Notes: generated by a model from the sequence alone, not told the origin. 64,000 bases of DNA from Planctomycetota bacterium (GCA_016795285.1 JAEUIC010000041.1:62001-126000); one strand, 5' to 3'. Positions 46,890-56,214 are shown, numbered from the stretch's first letter. Translations and numbers: made by a program.

Positions 46890-48203
46890 TCACGAGCCGC
46901 CGAGGCGGACGCGGAGCGGGCCACCGACGGCGGTGGCGCGCAGCTTCGCGTTCCCTGCGCCGAGCGTGAGCGTCCCGATCCGGGCGCTCCCGCTCTGCGT
47001 GATCTGGATCCCGGGCAGCGGCGCATCGAGCTGGCCGCTGCTGCTGGTGAGCTCGAGCTCGGCCGACGCGGCCGCCGGCAGCTCGAGCTCGATGCCGCCG
47101 CCCACCGCCTCGAGCGCGATCGCGCGCGGCGCACTGCCGGCGAGCTCGCCGAAGCGGGCGCGCAGCAGGCCGCCGCTCGCCTGCGCCTCCACGTCGCCGC
47201 GCAGGTCGACGAGGTCGAGCGCGAAGGCGGAGTTCTCGGCGACGACGCGCCCACCGATGCGGGAGAGCTTCAACGGCGCGTTCGGGCTCTTCGCCTCGAC
47301 GTCGCCGGTGACGTCGGAGAGGGTGATCGCCGAGAGGCTGCCCTGCAGCGTCGCGTTCCCGCCGATGGTGTGCGCCTCGATGGCGCCGCTCTTGTTGCGG
47401 ACGATCAGGTGGCGAGCGACCCGCTCGACGCGGATCGGCTGGTTCTGGCCGTCGATGGTGAGGTCGCCGCCGATGTCGCTGGCGGTCACCGCGGAGAACG
47501 GCGCGACGGCGCGCGCGTCGCCGCGCACGTGGCGCAGCTCGATCGGTTGGATGCGGTTCTCGGCGTGCGCCGAGCCGGCGCCGTCGATCACGAGCTTGTC
47601 GCCGCTGGTGCGCGCCTCGACGTGGCCGGCGACGCGCTCCGCCGTGATCGACGCGCTCTTGTTGTGCAGCTTCGCGCCGCCGCCGAGGTCGCGCACCGCG
47701 ATGGCGCCGTACTCGCCGACCACCTCGACGTCGCCGCGCACCTCGGCGACCAGCACCGAACCGAGCTTCGAGCGGACGGTGGCGCCGCGGAACGGCCCGA
47801 CCACGGTCGCCGCGCCGAAGCGCAGGTCGAGCTCGAGCGAGCAGTCGGGCGGCAGCAGGACGCGCAACGTCGCCGCGAAGGAGAGCTCCTGCGCCTTCTG
47901 CTCGGCGGGCGGGAAGGTGGAGCGCAGCTCGCAGCGGCCGTCGTCGCCCGGCACCACCTGCAGGCCGCAGAGCTCGAGGTAGCGCGTCTCGAGCGTGCCG
48001 TCGCTGCCGCTCGCCACCAGCTCGAGGCGGGCGGCGGGCGGCTGCCCGGCCGCGACCGCCTGCACGACGCAGGGGCCGAAGGAGTGGTGGAGGCGGTAGT
48101 GCGCCGCCGTCGGCAGCGGTGCGTCGACGATCCGCTCGCTCTGCGGCGCGCTCGGGCCGGCCGCGGCGAGGAGCGCGATCGCCAGATCCGCGAGCGCGCT
48201 CAT
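46890..48203 (-). CDS. DUF4097-like beta-helical exported protein
   Basis: This 437-residue protein starts at ATG 48203, overlapping the stop of the anti-sigma-like gene (ATGA). A weak signal (ALADLAIALLAAAGP) is followed by a 110-residue N-terminal domain. About 15 short repeats follow, such as VRSKLGSVLVAEVRGDVEVVGEYGAIAVRDLGGGAKLHNKSASI and GDVEAKSPNAPLKLSRIGGRVVAENSAF. These repeats of alternating strands and Gly/Asp turns are typical of DUF4097 adhesin-like beta-helices. Such proteins often neighbour sigma and anti-sigma genes. The role is unknown and is probably structural or sensory at the envelope. Confidence 0.85.
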   Translation of the reverse strand: MSALADLAIALLAAAGPSAPQSERIVDAPLPTAAHYRLHHSFGPCVVQAVAAGQPPAARLELVASGSDGTLETRYLELCGLQVVPGDDGRCELRSTFPPAEQKAQELSFAATLRVLLPPDCSLELDLRFGAATVVGPFRGATVRSKLGSVLVAEVRGDVEVVGEYGAIAVRDLGGGAKLHNKSASITAERVAGHVEARTSGDKLVIDGAGSAHAENRIQPIELRHVRGDARAVAPFSAVTASDIGGDLTIDGQNQPIRVERVARHLIVRNKSGAIEAHTIGGNATLQGSLSAITLSDVTGDVEAKSPNAPLKLSRIGGRVVAENSAFALDLVDLRGDVEAQASGGLLRARFGELAGSAPRAIALEAVGGGIELELPAAASAELELTSSSGQLDAPLPGIQITQSGSARIGTLTLGAGNAKLRATAVGGPLRVRLGGS

Positions 48204-49033
48204 CGGCCCGCTCCCGCGCTCGGGGCGCCGCCGCCGTGCGCCGCATCGCGCGCCGCCGCCAGCGTGGCGAGCAGCAGGACGCGCCGCTCGCTCAACGTGC
48301 GCAGCTGCTCGCGCAAGTGGCTGTGCGCCTGCGACAGCTCGAGCGCGGCGCGGCACTCGGAGAGCGCCATCTCCAGGAACGCCGCCTCCTCGAGCAGCGG
48401 GGCGAGCGATTCGTCGGCGGCCAGCGCCGGATCGGCGGCGACCTCCGCTTCGAGCGTGTCGGCGCGCGACGCGAGCGCCGTCGTCTCCGACTCCGCGCGC
48501 GCCAGCGCCGTCGCCGAGAGGAGCGCCGGATGGGGCGCCGCCGTCGCCTCGCCCTGCGATGCGAAGAAGAGCGCGAGGCCGGCGACCAGCGTCGCAGCGG
48601 CCGCCAGCAGCGGACGGAGCAGCGGGTGGAGCAGGCGGAAGCGCGGCGGCGACTGCGGCGCGGGCGTCGCGGCGCGCGCGGCGGCGCGCACGAGATCGAG
48701 CAGCTCGGGCGGCGCGGGTCGTCGCAGCGAGCGCGCCGCGTCCGCGATCGCGCGATCGAACGCGCCGTCGAAGGCGTCGGTCTCGGCCGCGCGCGCCTTC
48801 TGCAGCAGCTCGGCGAACGGCAGCGGCGCGGGGCGCACCAGCGAGCGCGCCGCGGCGGCGTGCGCCGTGTCGGGATCGCGCGCCGCGGCGGCGATCGACT
48901 CGTAGAGCTCGGGCGGCAGCGGCCGCACCAGCGCGCGCGCGGCGTCGGCGATCCGCCGCTCGAAGCGGGTCGGCGGGGTGCGCTCCGGATCGGGCGGGGT
49001 CGCGCCCGTGGCCCCGAGGTCACGCGAGCTCAC
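48200..49033 (-). CDS. putative anti-sigma factor, single membrane span
   Basis: This 277-residue protein starts at GTG 49033 and overlaps the ECF sigma gene by 14 bases, the usual arrangement of a sigma factor and its regulator. The N-terminal cytosolic 125 residues contain three or four related helical segments (ADAARALVRPLPPELYE, AARSLVRPAPLPFAELLQ, ADAARSLRRPAPPELLD), each like a short sigma-binding helix. No zinc-finger HxxxCxxC motif is seen. One span (LLAAAATLVAGLALFFA) is followed by about 110 extracytoplasmic residues of coiled-coil character. Anti-sigma function is inferred from position and topology only. Confidence 0.7.
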   Translation of the reverse strand: MSSRDLGATGATPPDPERTPPTRFERRIADAARALVRPLPPELYESIAAAARDPDTAHAAAARSLVRPAPLPFAELLQKARAAETDAFDGAFDRAIADAARSLRRPAPPELLDLVRAAARAATPAPQSPPRFRLLHPLLRPLLAAAATLVAGLALFFASQGEATAAPHPALLSATALARAESETTALASRADTLEAEVAADPALAADESLAPLLEEAAFLEMALSECRAALELSQAHSHLREQLRTLSERRVLLLATLAAARDAAHGGGAPSAGAGR

Positions 49034-49568
49034 GTTCGAACCTCGCGAGGCGGCGCTTCAGGAGCGAGCGCGCGTAGTGGAGCTGCGACTTCGAGGTCCC
49101 TTCGTCGACCTCGAGCACCTTGGCGATCTCGGGATGGGTCATCCCGTCGACCGTGTGCATCACGAAGACCATCCGCGCGCGCGTCGGCAGCCGCGCGATC
49201 TCGGCGTCGACCGCGCTGCGGAAGTCCATCTCGGCGGGCGGCGGATCGTGGATGGCGGGCGGCGGCACCTGCTCCTCGTCGTCGAAGTCGACGGTGAGCG
49301 GCCGGCGGCGCTTCGAGCGCAGCGCGAAGCGGACGGCGATCTGGTAGAGCCAGCTCTTCAGCGACCCCTCGCCGCGCCACGTCTCGATGCGGCGGAAGAC
49401 GGCGACGAAGGTCTCCTGCAGGACGTCGGCCGCGTCGGCGGCGCTGCCCAACATCCGCTCGGCGAGGTGGAAGAGGCCGTCGGAATAGAGGCGATAGAGC
49501 TGCTCGAAGGCGCGCTCGTCTCCGCGGCGCAACCCTTCCGCCAGCTCGCTCTCCGGCGACTCCGCCAT
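49020..49568 (-). CDS. ECF RNA polymerase sigma factor
   Basis: This 182-residue sigma-70 family protein of the extracytoplasmic-function group starts at ATG 49568, chosen for GAGGA five bases upstream. Region 2 is EQLYRLYSDGLFHLAERMLGSAADAADVLQETFVAVFRRIETWRGEGSLKSWLYQIAVRFA. Region 4 is IARLPTRARMVFVMHTVDGMTHPEIAKVLEVDEGTSKSQLHYARSLLKRRL, a helix-turn-helix for the -35 element. It should be released by the overlapping anti-sigma-like protein and then transcribe its own operon: DUF4097-like, PEGA and YidD-fusion proteins. A 15-base GCGCCC/GGGCGC palindrome is upstream (49602-49616). The photolyase gene diverges 132 bases away. Confidence 0.95.
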   Translation of the reverse strand: MAESPESELAEGLRRGDERAFEQLYRLYSDGLFHLAERMLGSAADAADVLQETFVAVFRRIETWRGEGSLKSWLYQIAVRFALRSKRRRPLTVDFDDEEQVPPPAIHDPPPAEMDFRSAVDAEIARLPTRARMVFVMHTVDGMTHPEIAKVLEVDEGTSKSQLHYARSLLKRRLARFERELA

Positions 49569-49700
49569 CGTGTCCTCGAGTACCTGCATCGCCGCCATGG
49601 AGCGCCCGGGGGGCGCCGGGGGTTGCAAGGGCTTTCCCGCCCCGGGGGGACGGCATGCTACGCGCCTCGACGGCGATCGCCGTCCCGCCAGGAGCGCCGC

Positions 49701-51209
49701 TTGGAATCGCGGATCCCCGAGAGCCGCCTCACCGTCCGCAATGGCGCGCCCGCCCGCGTCGACGGCGACTACGTCCTCTACTGGTGCACCGCGGCGCGCC
49801 GCCTCGACTGGAACTACGCGCTCGACCGCGCCATCGAGTGGGCGCGCGAGTTGAAGCGGCCGCTGCTCGTCTTGGAGGGACTGCGCGTCGACTACCCGTG
49901 GGCGAGCCCGCGCCTCCACCGCTTCGTGCTGCAGGGGATGGCGGCCAACCGAGCGGCGGCCGCCGACAAGCCGCTGCTCTATCGCCCCTACGTCGAGACG
50001 AAGGCGGGGGCGGGCAAGGGGCTGCTCGCGGCGTTGGCGCGCCACGCTTGCGTCGTCATCGGCGACGACTACCCCTGCTTCTTCCTGCCGCGCATGGTCG
50101 CCGCCGCGGCGGCCGCGGTGCACGTCCGTTTCGAGACGGTCGACAGCAACGGCCTGCTGCCCGTCAACGCCTCGCCCGTGACCTTCCCGTCGGCCTACGC
50201 CTTCCGCCGCTTCTGGCAGAAGGAGATGGCCGGCGCGCTGGCCCACTTCCCGCGCCCCGATCCGTGCAAAGGCGTCGAGCTGCCGCGCCTCGCCGCGCTG
50301 CCCGCCACCGTCGAGTCGCGCTGGCCGGAGCCGAGCGGGCTCCTGCTCTCGGGCGACGTCGCCGCGATCGAGCGGCTCCCGCTGCGCGGCGCCGTCCCGC
50401 CGGCACCCTTCGACGGCGGCACGCCAGCGGCGCGTGCGGCGCTGGTCGAGTTCGTGGCGAAGAGGCTCCCGCGCTACGGCGAGGAGCGGAGCGACCCCGA
50501 CGCCGACGCCGTGAGCGGCCTCTCGCCGTGGCTCCACTTCGGCCACCTCTCGACGCACGAGGTCTTCGCCGAGGTGGCGCGGCGCGAGCAGTGGAAGCGC
50601 GGCGACCTCGGCGCCCCCAACGGCGGCAAGAAGGAGGGCTTCTGGCAGATGAGCGCCGCCGCCGAGTCGTTCCTCGACGAGCTGATCGGCTGGCGCGAGC
50701 TCGGCTTCAACTTCTGCCACCACCGTCCCGACTACGCCGAGTTCGAGTCGCTGCCCGAGTGGGCGAAGGAGACGCTGCGCCAGCACGCGCTCGACGAGCG
50801 GCTCCACACCTACTCGCTCGAGCAGTTCGCCGCCGCGCGCACCCACGACCCAGTCTGGAACGCCGCGCAGCGCGAACTGGTGACGACCGGCCGCATGCAC
50901 AACTACCTGCGCATGCTCTGGGGCAAGAAGATCGTCGAGTGGACCAAGAGCCCGCAGCAAGCCGCCGAGTTCATGATCGAGCTCAACAACCGCTACGCCG
51001 TCGACGGCCGCGATCCCAACAGCTACAGCGGCATCTTCTGGGTGCTCGGCCGCTACGACCGCCCTTGGGCGCCGGAGCGCGACGTCTTCGGCGTCATCCG
51101 CTGGATGAGCAGCGCCAACACGCTGAAGAAGCTGCGCATGAAGGAGTACCTCTCGAAGTGGGGCGGTGAGGCGGGCGGGAAGCCGGCGGATGGGGTGCTG
51201 TTTCGCTGA
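49701..51209 (+). CDS. phrB: class II CPD photolyase
   Basis: This 502-residue FAD enzyme repairs cyclobutane pyrimidine dimers with blue light. The start is TTG 49701, fixed by AGGAG six bases upstream, giving MESRIPESRLTVRNGAPARVDGDYVLYW. That N-terminus and the C-terminal half (FLDELIGWRELGFNFCHHRPDYAEFESLPEWAKETLRQHALD, MHNYLRMLWGKKIVEWTKSP, NNRYAVDGRDPNSYSGIFWVLGRYDRPWAPERDVFG) are typical of class II photolyases, including the Arg/Trp electron path and FAD pocket. The N-terminal antenna domain is present. It is monocistronic, diverging from the ECF sigma factor. Confidence 0.92.
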   Translation: MESRIPESRLTVRNGAPARVDGDYVLYWCTAARRLDWNYALDRAIEWARELKRPLLVLEGLRVDYPWASPRLHRFVLQGMAANRAAAADKPLLYRPYVETKAGAGKGLLAALARHACVVIGDDYPCFFLPRMVAAAAAAVHVRFETVDSNGLLPVNASPVTFPSAYAFRRFWQKEMAGALAHFPRPDPCKGVELPRLAALPATVESRWPEPSGLLLSGDVAAIERLPLRGAVPPAPFDGGTPAARAALVEFVAKRLPRYGEERSDPDADAVSGLSPWLHFGHLSTHEVFAEVARREQWKRGDLGAPNGGKKEGFWQMSAAAESFLDELIGWRELGFNFCHHRPDYAEFESLPEWAKETLRQHALDERLHTYSLEQFAAARTHDPVWNAAQRELVTTGRMHNYLRMLWGKKIVEWTKSPQQAAEFMIELNNRYAVDGRDPNSYSGIFWVLGRYDRPWAPERDVFGVIRWMSSANTLKKLRMKEYLSKWGGEAGGKPADGVLFR

Positions 51210-51251
51210 GGCGGCCCCGCTTCCTCGATCGCCGTGGCAGTGGAGCACTCC

Positions 51252-53999
51252 ATGCGAGCCGGGAATCGCGTCGTCGTAAGGAACGCGCTCGTCGCGGTCG
51301 TCGCGTTGGTGGCGATCGCGGCGTGGAGTCTCGCGCCGCGCTCGAAGCTCGACGATCGGTCGCGGAGAGGATCGGGCGAGCCGACGTCGACGGCGCTGCC
51401 GGTGCCTGCGGGCGGGCTGGAATCTGAGTCGAACGCGGTCGCCGACTCCGCGGCGGTCGTCGTTCGCGAGCAAGAGGCGTCGGCTTCTGGGGTGACGCCC
51501 ACTGTCGAACTCGGCGTCACCGCGACGTTGGCGGGGCGCATCGTCGACGAGTCGGGGCGTGGCGTTGTCGGCGCCAGGTTCGTGGCGAAGCTCCCTGAAC
51601 GCGCCGTGACGGTGGGGGCCGACGCTGCGGGCGTGTTCCGCGTCGACGAGCTGCCGATCCACATCGTCGCGCTCGTTCACGCGAAGGCGCCGCTGGCGGT
51701 CGGGCGGGAGTTCGAGGTGACGCTCGTGCCGGGCACGCGCGACCTCGGCGACCTCGTCGTGACGGCCGCGCGAACCCTCACGGCCACGATCGTCGACGAA
51801 GCGGGGGTGCCGGTCCCCGGCCTGCAGGTGCGGCTCGAGTCGGTTGGTTTCGTCGCGGCCGCGAGCTCCGACCCGAGCGGGCAGCTCGACTTCGGCGAGG
51901 TGCCGCGCACGACGGTCGAACTCCGGGTCGAGACCGCTCCGTGGCGGCTCGTCGCGCCCGTCTCGCGGAGTTGCGAGCCCGACGTCGAGGTTGTGCGACT
52001 CGTGGTCGCTCGCGGCGGCAGCCTGTTCGGAACCGTGCGGGACGAGGCGGGGAGCCCGCTCGCCGACGTCGCCGTGCGGGCGGAGTCGAGCTACGAGGCG
52101 CGGCCGCGATCGACGACGAGTCGCGCCGACGGCAGCTACCACCTCGAACTCGAACCGCAGCTCACTTGGGACGTCCAGTTCGAGCGCGCGGGCGTCCCGC
52201 CGTTCACGGCGACCAACGTGCGAGGCGACGCCGGGCGGCTCGACGTGATCCTCGAGGCGCGCCATCGCTGCATCGTCCGGCTCGAGGGCGACGTCGGTGC
52301 CGGCAGCATCGTCGAACTGCTACGCGACGACGACCGGAAGCGTGACGCGCCGCCGCGCGTCGTGGCGCGCGAGCGGGTCGATCCGCAGCGCTCTCGCTCG
52401 GTCGTCCTCTGCTTCGACTCGGCGGGCAGCTACCACGCGCGCGCGCGATCGGTCGGGGCCGCCGCAGGGTGGCGCCGATCGGAGCCGTTCACCGTGGCGC
52501 GCGACGCGGCGCCCGCCACGATCGAGCGGTCGATCGATCTCGCCGGCGGCACGACGCTCGACGTCGAGCTCGCGGGGGCCGGCGTGCGACCCGGCGATTG
52601 GGTCTTCCTGTCGTCGAGCTCACCGAAGCGGATCGAGGCCGAGCGGGCGCGCGCCTCGTGGCTCGGGAGCAGCGAGCTCGCGCGCGGCAGGTTCGACGGT
52701 TTCGACGCGGCGGCACGGGTCGACGCGAGAGGTGCGACGCGCTTCGTCGCGCTCGATCCTGGCGAGTACGAGGTCCTCTTCGGGGGTGCCCTCGGCGTGC
52801 CGGCGACGCGGCTCGGTGTCGTGGAGGTGGCGGAGGCGCCCGCCCGTTTCGGCGCGACCGTTCTGGGCCTGGGCTCGATCGAGGGCAGCGTCACGACGAC
52901 TGCGGGGAAGGCACTCCCCGGTTGTCCGATCGTCTGCTGCAACGCCTTCGGCTCGTACCGAACGGCACGTACGGATGCGTCTGGCGCGTTCCGTTTCGCG
53001 GAGCTCCTGCCGGGTCGCTACGCCGTCGTTCCGCGCCGCAGCGGCGCCGCCGTCGTGGTCGCCCTCGGTGCGATCCAGATCGAGGCGGATGCGAACGAGA
53101 ACGTCACCGTGCGCGCGTCGAGTCCCGAGGGCGCGGCCGGGTCCGTGGTCATCGTGCCATCGGGTGGCGCTGCTCGCTGCGACCTCGTCGTGGTGGACGA
53201 GGAGAACCGCTCCCTCGAGGGGCGCGTCGAGTGTGATCGGCAGGGGATCGGCGGGGCGCTTCTCCTCTGCCGGAGCCTCCCCGATCTCGCGGAGGTGACG
53301 GCAAGGACCACTTCCGACGGACGGTTCGAGCTGGCGGGGCTGCATGGAGCGCGCCAGCAACTTGAGGTCTGGATCGACGACACGCTGTGGCATTCGCGAA
53401 CGGTCGCCACTCGGGCCGCCGACACGCCGGCGAACCCGCTCACGATCGAGCTCTCCTCCGGCACGGCGCGACTCCGGCTGGTCGATGGGGCGTCGGGTGC
53501 ACCGATCGCGAACTGTGTGGTGGGACTCTCCGAGGTCGAGCGGCGCGAACGGGAGGCGGCTCGTCGCGCTCCGGCCCGCTTCACGCGGACGACGGATGCG
53601 ACGGGCGCGCTGATCGTGGAACGACTCCCGCTTGCCGAGTACCGGATCGATGTCGCGACGAGAGGCTTCCAGCGACCTGAAGCGTGGCTCGACGTCGACG
53701 CGCTGAAGTCGCAGGAACCGGTCGAGCTCGCGCTCGAGCGCGGCGGGTGGATCCGCGTGAGCCGGAGCGTCGACGCCGTGTTGCGTGACGTTGCGGGATT
53801 CCGATTCGAGCTCGAAATCGACGGCGCCAGTTACGAGAGCACCGCGTGGTTCGACGAGCTCGGCTTCGCCTGGATCGAGTGTGGCCGCGGCGCCGAGGTG
53901 GTTCTGCGCCTCTTCCCCGTCGACGCTGCGGGAGCGGGAAGACGGATCGAGCGGCGCTTCCCCCTCGCGCCGAACGAGGTCGCCACGCTCGAGCGCTAG
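51252..53999 (+). CDS. exported carboxypeptidase-regulatory-like repeat protein
   Basis: This 915-residue protein has ATG 51252 chosen because GTGGAG lies eight bases upstream. A signal anchor (NALVAVVALVAIAAWSLA) is followed by a Ser/Thr/Pro/Ala linker and a series of CarboxypepD_reg-like beta sandwiches, such as TLAGRIVDESGRGVVGARFVA, TLTATIVDEAGVPVPGLQVRL, SLFGTVRDEAGSPLADVAVRAESS and SIEGSVTTTAGKALPGCPIVCCNAFGSYRTARTDASGAFRFAELLPGRYAV. There are no catalytic motifs. Codon use is a little less GC-rich than in neighbours. Related long repeat proteins are plentiful in Planctomycetota, often beside ECF sigma genes. The role is unknown and is probably surface binding or structure. Confidence 0.85.
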   Translation: MRAGNRVVVRNALVAVVALVAIAAWSLAPRSKLDDRSRRGSGEPTSTALPVPAGGLESESNAVADSAAVVVREQEASASGVTPTVELGVTATLAGRIVDESGRGVVGARFVAKLPERAVTVGADAAGVFRVDELPIHIVALVHAKAPLAVGREFEVTLVPGTRDLGDLVVTAARTLTATIVDEAGVPVPGLQVRLESVGFVAAASSDPSGQLDFGEVPRTTVELRVETAPWRLVAPVSRSCEPDVEVVRLVVARGGSLFGTVRDEAGSPLADVAVRAESSYEARPRSTTSRADGSYHLELEPQLTWDVQFERAGVPPFTATNVRGDAGRLDVILEARHRCIVRLEGDVGAGSIVELLRDDDRKRDAPPRVVARERVDPQRSRSVVLCFDSAGSYHARARSVGAAAGWRRSEPFTVARDAAPATIERSIDLAGGTTLDVELAGAGVRPGDWVFLSSSSPKRIEAERARASWLGSSELARGRFDGFDAAARVDARGATRFVALDPGEYEVLFGGALGVPATRLGVVEVAEAPARFGATVLGLGSIEGSVTTTAGKALPGCPIVCCNAFGSYRTARTDASGAFRFAELLPGRYAVVPRRSGAAVVVALGAIQIEADANENVTVRASSPEGAAGSVVIVPSGGAARCDLVVVDEENRSLEGRVECDRQGIGGALLLCRSLPDLAEVTARTTSDGRFELAGLHGARQQLEVWIDDTLWHSRTVATRAADTPANPLTIELSSGTARLRLVDGASGAPIANCVVGLSEVERREREAARRAPARFTRTTDATGALIVERLPLAEYRIDVATRGFQRPEAWLDVDALKSQEPVELALERGGWIRVSRSVDAVLRDVAGFRFELEIDGASYESTAWFDELGFAWIECGRGAEVVLRLFPVDAAGAGRRIERRFPLAPNEVATLER

Positions 54000-54036
54000 C
54001 GGCGGTGGCCTGACGCTTCGTCAGCAGGCGACGAGC

Positions 54037-54084
54037 AGGTGGCGGGGCACTTGCACCACCCACGGTGGCGGGGCAGTTCCACCA
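54037..54084 (+). repeat. two tandem GGTGGCGGGG elements
   Basis: Two 22-base near-identical units are spaced 26 bases apart: 54037-54058 (GGTGGCGGGGCACTTGCACC then AC) and 54063-54084 (GGTGGCGGGGCAGTTCCACC then AC). They share the GGTGGCGGGG core with the inverted-repeat cluster at 24558-24783. They lie between the repeat-protein gene and the P450 gene on the same strand. Confidence 0.7.
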
Positions 54085-54145
54085 CGGCCTTCGACTTGCG
54101 CTCCGCGGGACGAGGCGCGTCCTCTCTCCTCGCGGAGCTCGCTCG

Positions 54146-55579
54146 ATGGCGTCGGTCACCGCACTGCCCCCGGGGCCGCGCGAGTCGCCGCTGCGGCAGC
54201 TGGTGCGCTATGTCCCGCACCCCGCGGAATTCCTCGAGGAGTGCGGCCGCGCCTTCGGCCCGCGCTTCACGATGCGACTCGCCGGCTTCGGCACCTTCGT
54301 CCAACTGGCGCAACCGGCCGCCGTGCAGGAGCTCTTCCGCGGCGATCCGACGCAGCTCCACTCCGGCGAGGCGAACGCGTTCCTCGCGGTGACGGTCGGC
54401 CGGCGCTCGGTGCTGGTGCTCGACGAAGCGGCGCACGCCGACCAGCGGCGCGTGCTGGTGCCTCCGCTCCACGGTTCGCGCATGCAGGCGAGGGTGGAGC
54501 CGATGCGCCGCGCCACCGAAGCGGCGTTGCGCGACTGGCCGCTCGGGCGGGCCGTCCCGCTCGAGCCGCTCATGCGCGACCTCACGCTGCGCACGATGCT
54601 CGACGTCGTGCTGGGCATCGGCGAGGCGGAGGCGCGCGAAGTGGCCGCGCAGCGCCTCGGCCGCGACCTCGCGAAACTCCTCTCCTACGCGCGCACGCCG
54701 TTCGCGATCGTCTTCGCCAACCTCGCGCCGCACGAGCTGCTGCGCCGTGTCCCGTTCCTGCCCTACTACCGCGAGCTGCGCCGCATCCACGCCGCGCTCG
54801 ACCAGCGCATCGAGCGGCGCCGCGCCGCGATGCGATCACCTGATCGCGCGGTCGAGCCGACCGACCGCGCCGCGCCGCCGGGCGACCTGCTCTCCGAGCT
54901 GCTGCGGGCGACGCGCGCGGACGGGCGTCCGATCGACGACGGCGAGATCCGCGACGCGTTGATGACGATCCTCGTCGCCGGCCACGACACGACGGCGGTG
55001 GCGCTCGCGTGGCTCTTCCTGCAGATCGGCGAACGCGACGGGGTCCAGCAGCGGCTGCGTGCGGAACTCCGCGCCGTGACCGGCGGCGAACCGATCGCCG
55101 CCGACCACCTGCCGCGCCTCACCTACCTCGACGCGGTGGTGCGCGAGTCGCTGCGCCTCTGCACGGTCGTCCCCTTCGTCACGCGGCGGCTCACGGTGCC
55201 GCTGCGTGTCGATGGCCACGACTACCCGGCCGGCGTCCACCTCTGCCCGTGCATCCACCTCGTCCATCGCGATCCCGAGCTCTACCCCGAGCCGGAGCGG
55301 TTCCGTCCCGAGCGCTTCCTCGAGCGCAAGTTCGGGCCGCACGAGTGGCTCCCGTTCGGCGGCGGCGAGCGCCTCTGCACCGGGATGGCCTTCGCGCTGA
55401 CCGAGATGAAGGTGGTCGCCGCGACGCTCCTCGCCGCGCTCGAGCTGGAGCGGCCACGCGACGCCGCGACGAAGCGCGTGCGCAGCGGCGTGCTGATCGC
55501 CCCGTCCGACGGCGTGGTGGTGGTCGCGCAGCGATCGCCGATCGCCGGCGCCGCTACTTCCGCCGCGTCCACTCCATGA
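54146..55579 (+). CDS. cytochrome P450
   Basis: The protein has 477 residues from ATG 54146. The oxygen-binding I-helix motif is AGHDTT (278-283), the ExxR pair is ESLR, PERF lies near PERFRPERF, and the heme loop FGGGERLCTG carries the axial Cys411. No redox partner domain is fused and no ferredoxin gene is nearby, so electrons come from an unlinked source. It resembles bacterial class I P450s of the CYP110/fatty-acid-like type in length and lack of N-terminal anchor, but the substrate is not predictable. The 3' end overlaps the convergent DUF1579-like gene by 26 bases. Confidence 0.95.
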   Translation: MASVTALPPGPRESPLRQLVRYVPHPAEFLEECGRAFGPRFTMRLAGFGTFVQLAQPAAVQELFRGDPTQLHSGEANAFLAVTVGRRSVLVLDEAAHADQRRVLVPPLHGSRMQARVEPMRRATEAALRDWPLGRAVPLEPLMRDLTLRTMLDVVLGIGEAEAREVAAQRLGRDLAKLLSYARTPFAIVFANLAPHELLRRVPFLPYYRELRRIHAALDQRIERRRAAMRSPDRAVEPTDRAAPPGDLLSELLRATRADGRPIDDGEIRDALMTILVAGHDTTAVALAWLFLQIGERDGVQQRLRAELRAVTGGEPIAADHLPRLTYLDAVVRESLRLCTVVPFVTRRLTVPLRVDGHDYPAGVHLCPCIHLVHRDPELYPEPERFRPERFLERKFGPHEWLPFGGGERLCTGMAFALTEMKVVAATLLAALELERPRDAATKRVRSGVLIAPSDGVVVVAQRSPIAGAATSAASTP

Positions 55580-56147
55580 TCCACGACTGATCCCACGTCT
55601 TGCCGTCGTCGCGCGACACCGCCTGGTACCAACGGCACGAGCGCTTCGTGATCTCGTCCCACGCGCCGCGCACGATGATCGGCTTGCCCTCCTCGACGTC
55701 GTCGCCGTCCCAGAGGCCGACGCCATCGACGAAGCTGCCCCACGCGGGCGCCGCCGCCAGCACGCCGTCGCGGCTGTTCATCCAGTAGTCGGCCCACAGC
55801 CGCTTGCTGCGCTCGAGGATGCGCAGCCCCATGCCGCTGAACTTGCGCTCGGGGATGCGCAGCTCCTCGACGCTGACCAGGCCGTCGAGCAGGCGATGGA
55901 CGGTCGCCTCGCCGTCGAACTCGTCCCACTCGTCGCCCTTCCTCTGGCGGTTCTCGATGGTCCATTCGCCGGCGAGGAAGTCGAAGTCGCCCGGCTTGCC
56001 GGTCGGCTTCGGCGGCGTCGCATCGCGCCGCGCGCGCGGTGCCGGGAGCGGGCCGGGCAACGCGCCAGGCAATGCGCCGCTGGCCGCCAACCCCACCGCC
56101 ATCTGCAGGACCGTCCGTCGCTGGATCGCCGCCGCATCGTCGCTCAT
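55554..56147 (-). CDS. DUF1579-like exported protein
   Basis: This 197-residue protein starts at ATG 56147. Its N-terminus (AIQRRTVLQMAVGLAASGALPG) has a twin-Arg motif and hydrophobic core and may be a Tat signal. The mature domain FDFLAGEWTIENRQRKGDEWDEFDGEATVHRLLDGLVSVEEL ... WADYWMNSRDGVL and ITKRSCRWYQAVSRDDGKTWDQSWIMEW resembles DUF1579/lipocalin-like proteins, a beta-barrel of unknown ligand. Its C-terminal 26 bases overlap the P450 gene on the other strand. Confidence 0.75.
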   Translation of the reverse strand: MSDDAAAIQRRTVLQMAVGLAASGALPGALPGPLPAPRARRDATPPKPTGKPGDFDFLAGEWTIENRQRKGDEWDEFDGEATVHRLLDGLVSVEELRIPERKFSGMGLRILERSKRLWADYWMNSRDGVLAAAPAWGSFVDGVGLWDGDDVEEGKPIIVRGAWDEITKRSCRWYQAVSRDDGKTWDQSWIMEWTRRK

Positions 56148-56214
56148 CGCAGGCTCCTTGGCTTCCGGGTCGATTCGCCTGCGACACGATCACCGCCGTG
56201 CGTGACGCCGAGCG

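Noticed and set aside
49618..49650. Possible ECF promoter (TTGCAACC) in front of the ECF sigma gene
   Set aside because: The -35-like sequence is present on the minus strand, but I could not find a convincing -10 element at the right spacing.
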